Assembly: GCA_007117055.1 (NCBI GenBank)
Contig: SKHH01000283.1
Coordinates: 1-16,506 of the forward strand
DNA length: 16,506 nucleotides
Reading direction: 5' to 3'
Source of the DNA: Lishizhenia sp.
GTDB taxonomy: Bacteria > Bacteroidota > Bacteroidia > Flavobacteriales_D > Crocinitomicaceae
The notes beneath the pieces were generated by a model, which saw only the letters and a program-made list of their open reading frames with translations, was not told the origin of the DNA and made no database searches. The position numbers and the translations under genes were made by a program. This document shows, piece after piece, positions 14,070 to 16,506 of the stretch. How positions within the stretch are numbered: position 1 is the first letter of the stretch; each line of letters begins with the position of its first letter.

Positions 14070-14714
14070 AACTTCATCCACCATTCCGTACTCTTTCGCT
14101 TCTTGAGAGGTCATCCAATAATCTCTATCAGAATCTTGACTCACTTTTTCAAAATCTTGTTTGGAATGGAAAGAAATAATATCATACAACTCTTTCTTCA
14201 ATTTTAAGATCTCTCTTGCTGTAATTTCGATATCCGAAGCCTGACCTTGAGCTCCACCAAGTGGTTGATGAATCATCACTCTTGAATGACGCAAAGCTGT
14301 TCGCTTTCCTTCCGCACCAGCACACAACAATACAGCACCCATAGAAGCCGCCATTCCTGTACAAATGGTCGCCACATCCGGAGAGATATACTGCATAGTA
14401 TCGTAAATTCCTAAGCCCGCATAAACGCCTCCACCTGGTGAATTTAAATATATTTGAATATCTTTCTTTGGATCTAACGATTCCAAAAACAATAATTGTG
14501 CATTTATAATGTTCGCTACTTGGTCGTTTATTCCTGTTCCTAGAAAAATAATTCTATCCATCATCAATCGAGAAAACACATCCATTTGTGTCATATTCAA
14601 CTGACGTTCCTCTATGATGTAAGGAGTAAGCGAAGACTCAATATAGCTTCCTAAGTGAAGACTACTAATTCCTGCATGCTTTGTTGCATACTTATAAAAT
14701 TCATTCTTATCCAT
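14049..14714 (-). CDS. clpP: ATP-dependent Clp protease proteolytic subunit ClpP
   Basis: ClpP is the self-compartmentalised serine peptidase that degrades proteins unfolded by ClpX. The 221 aa protein has a presequence of about 28 residues before PYIIEERQLNMTQMDVFSRL, which resembles the start of the mature core. The catalytic triad is S124 (GMAASMG), H149 (MIHQP) and D198 (SDRDYWM). All three are offset by 27 from E. coli S97, H122 and D171. NSPGGGVYAGL (91-101) forms the substrate-binding strand region. The 221 aa length is close to Bacteroidota ClpP as I recall it. It lies between the groEL terminator and clpX; I found no good promoter match in its 86-bp upstream gap. Confidence 0.97.
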   Translation of the reverse strand: MDKNEFYKYATKHAGISSLHLGSYIESSLTPYIIEERQLNMTQMDVFSRLMMDRIIFLGTGINDQVANIINAQLLFLESLDPKKDIQIYLNSPGGGVYAGLGIYDTMQYISPDVATICTGMAASMGAVLLCAGAEGKRTALRHSRVMIHQPLGGAQGQASDIEITAREILKLKKELYDIISFHSKQDFEKVSQDSDRDYWMTSQEAKEYGMVDEVLSRKSK

Positions 14715-14800
14715 GTTAATATATCTATTTTAAAAATATGGAATAAAATTAGATAAAATCATCCATATATGACTTACAAGTTTAAACAAATAATCCGCAC

Positions 14801-14838
14801 AAAAAAAAGGGGTAACTGAAATTACCCCTTTTTTTTTT
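14801..14838 (-). terminator. Strong intrinsic terminator after groEL
   Basis: GGGGTAA (14809-14815) and TTACCCC (14822-14828) pair around a 6-nt loop, flanked by eight A on one side and ten T on the other. The A and T runs extend the stem, so it could act in both directions. It starts 21 bp after the groEL stop and separates groEL from clpP. Confidence 0.92.
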
Positions 14839-14859
14839 AATTTACCATATGTAAAAAGA

Positions 14860-16497
14860 TTACATCATACCAGGCATTCCACCAGGCATTCCTGCAGGCA
14901 TTCCGCCTCCTTTATCTTCTTCAGGCTCATCTACAATAACACATTCAGTCGTCAATAACATCGCCGCAATAGAAGCTGCGTTCTCAACAGCAATACGTGT
15001 TACTTTAGTTGGATCGATCACACCTGCAGCCAAAAGGTTTTCAAACTCTTCTGAACGTGCATTATAACCGAAATCATCTTTTCCTTCTTTCACACGTTGC
15101 ACAATAATAGCGCCTTCGCCACCTGCATTTGCCACAATTTGACGTAAAGGCTCTTCAATAGCTCTTTTTACTATTGCCACACCAGTTGTCTCGTCTTCAT
15201 TCGCTCCCGTCAAAGACTCCAATGCACTAATTGCACGAATCAATGCAACACCACCACCAGGAATTACTCCTTCTTCAACTGCTGCCCTAGTTGCAGCCAA
15301 TGCATCATCCACACGATCCTTTTTCTCCTTCATCTCTACTTCAGAAGCTGCTCCAACATATAGTACAGCAACTCCTCCTGCTAACTTAGCCAAGCGCTCC
15401 TGCATTTTTTCTTTGTCGTAATCAGAAGTTGAGGCCTCCATTTGAGCTTTTATTTGAGCTACTCTCGCTTGAATATCTCCTTTTTGACCAGCACCATTAA
15501 CAACAGTGGTATTGTCTTTGTCAATTTCTACTTTTTCTGCTGTACCAAGCATTTCAACCGTTGCAGTCTCAAGGCTCAATCCTTTTTCTTCAGAAATAAC
15601 TTGACCACCAGTCAAAATAGCTATATCTTCCAACATCGCTTTTCTGCGATCTCCAAATCCAGGCGCTTTAACTGCTGCTACTTTTAATGAGCCACGAATC
15701 CTGTTTACTACTAATGTAGTTAGCGCTTCACCATCTACATCTTCAGCGATAATCAACAATGGCTTCCCAGATTGAGCTACAGGCTCTAATACCGGTAGCA
15801 AATCCTTCATATTTGAAATTTTCTTGTCATAAATCAAAATATAAGGATTTTCAAGATCTGCAATCATCTTCTCTGTGTTTGTCACAAAGTAAGGAGACAA
15901 ATAACCTCTATCAAACTGCATTCCTTCTACAGTTTTCACCTCAGTTTCTGTGCCTTTTGCTTCCTCAACAGTGATCACACCATCATTACCTACTACCTTC
16001 ATAGCCTCTGCAATCAAAGCTCCAATTGTTTCATCATTATTGGCAGAAATAGAAGCTATTTGCTTAATTTTATCGTTATCCGAACCAACTTCACGTGAAA
16101 GTTTTTTCAATTCAGCAACAACTTCTTTTACTGCTTTATCAATACCTCTTTTCAAGTCCATTGGATTTGCTCCAGCTGCTACATTTTTCAAACCAGCGGT
16201 AATGATCGCTTGTGCTAAAACTGTTGCTGTTGTTGTTCCATCACCAGCAATATCGGCAGTCTTAGAAGCCACCTCTTTCACCATCTGCGCACCCATATTT
16301 TCAACAGCATCTTTTAGCTCAATTTCTTTTGCTACAGAAACACCATCTTTGGTAACATGCGGAGCACCAAATTTTTTATCAATAACTACATTACGCCCTT
16401 TCGGCCCTAATGTAACTTTCACTGCATTTGCTAAAGCATCAACTCCAGCTTTTAACTTTTCTCTCGCTTCGACGTTAAATAAAATTTCCTTTGCCAT
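14860..16497 (-). CDS. groEL: 60-kDa chaperonin GroEL
   Basis: GroEL forms the double-ring folding chamber that works with GroES in the cytoplasm. The 545 aa product is of standard length. The ATP-binding segments TLGPKGRNVVID (29-40) and GDGTTT (85-90) are intact, with D86 equivalent to E. coli D87. VEEGVIPGGG, including the distal nucleotide-site region, lies near residues 403-412. The apical domain contains the usual RGYLSPYF. The C-terminus ends in Gly-Gly-Met repeats (GGGMPAGMPGGMPGMM), as in most bacterial GroELs. The ATG is 9 bp from the window edge; groES would be expected directly upstream but is not visible. A possible in-frame TAG complementary to 16501-16503 could be the end of the preceding gene, but this cannot be decided. 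Confidence 0.98.
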   Translation of the reverse strand: MAKEILFNVEAREKLKAGVDALANAVKVTLGPKGRNVVIDKKFGAPHVTKDGVSVAKEIELKDAVENMGAQMVKEVASKTADIAGDGTTTATVLAQAIITAGLKNVAAGANPMDLKRGIDKAVKEVVAELKKLSREVGSDNDKIKQIASISANNDETIGALIAEAMKVVGNDGVITVEEAKGTETEVKTVEGMQFDRGYLSPYFVTNTEKMIADLENPYILIYDKKISNMKDLLPVLEPVAQSGKPLLIIAEDVDGEALTTLVVNRIRGSLKVAAVKAPGFGDRRKAMLEDIAILTGGQVISEEKGLSLETATVEMLGTAEKVEIDKDNTTVVNGAGQKGDIQARVAQIKAQMEASTSDYDKEKMQERLAKLAGGVAVLYVGAASEVEMKEKKDRVDDALAATRAAVEEGVIPGGGVALIRAISALESLTGANEDETTGVAIVKRAIEEPLRQIVANAGGEGAIIVQRVKEGKDDFGYNARSEEFENLLAAGVIDPTKVTRIAVENAASIAAMLLTTECVIVDEPEEDKGGGMPAGMPGGMPGMM

Positions 16498-16506
16498 CTT
16501 CTAATT

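Noticed and set aside
13883..14179. 98-residue + strand frame across the clpX-clpP junction
   Set aside because: It lies over the start of clpX and the end of clpP, both certain on the other strand, and has no recognisable domain.
15950..16504. 184-residue open frame on the + strand opposite groEL
   Set aside because: It is entirely antisense to a fully conserved groEL and the translation is low-complexity (Ser/Ala/Phe/Thr-rich), as expected from the reverse complement of that gene. No promoter or family resemblance.

Overview
The window is an AT-rich chromosomal segment from a member of the Bacteroidota, most likely the order Flavobacteriales. The evidence is a gliding-motility lipoprotein gene (gldJ) beside murF, the tail of a PorP/SprF-type T9SS membrane protein, a complete Na+-translocating NADH:quinone reductase operon, start codons without a Shine-Dalgarno sequence, and several promoters of the Bacteroidota type (TTG, 17-23 bp, TAnnTTTG). 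I cannot name genus or species. The Nqr operon fits a marine or brackish habitat, but that is inference.

Left part (1-5013, mostly + strand). The C-terminal end of a PorP/SprF-family gene is followed by gldJ with its own promoter, then an intrinsic terminator, then murF (peptidoglycan precursor synthesis). The aroQ gene (shikimate pathway) lies opposite, and its stop codon overlaps that of murF. It is divergent from xerD (chromosome dimer resolution), which starts with GTG. xerD converges on tyrS with only 3 bp between their stop codons.

Central part (5017-12517, - strand). tyrS (tyrosyl-tRNA synthetase) is followed, in reading order upstream of it, by nqrABCDEF. The six nqr genes are tightly packed and run from a good promoter before nqrA to a hairpin terminator just after nqrF. 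All cofactor ligands I looked for are present: the FMN-accepting threonines of NqrB and NqrC, the four cysteines of NqrD/NqrE, and the [2Fe-2S], FAD and NADH motifs of NqrF. nqrB uses a TTG start codon. The maturation genes apbE and nqrM are not next to the operon.

Right part (12754-16497, - strand). This is a proteostasis cluster in transcription order groEL, clpP, clpX. A strong terminator separates groEL from clpP. clpX has its own promoter overlapping the end of clpP, and a terminator-like hairpin lies between that promoter and the clpX start. groES is presumably just beyond the right edge.

The window is largely housekeeping. There is no mobile element, CRISPR array, tRNA, rRNA or defence system, and I see no convincing new multi-gene system. 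The points most worth a second look are regulatory and structural: terminator-like hairpins ending exactly 11 nt before the start codons of murF and clpX, a dyad around the gldJ -33 element, and an unusually long insertion in GldJ. No intergenic stretch exceeds 300 bp; the longest (12518-12753) holds the nqrA promoter and a weak inverted repeat.
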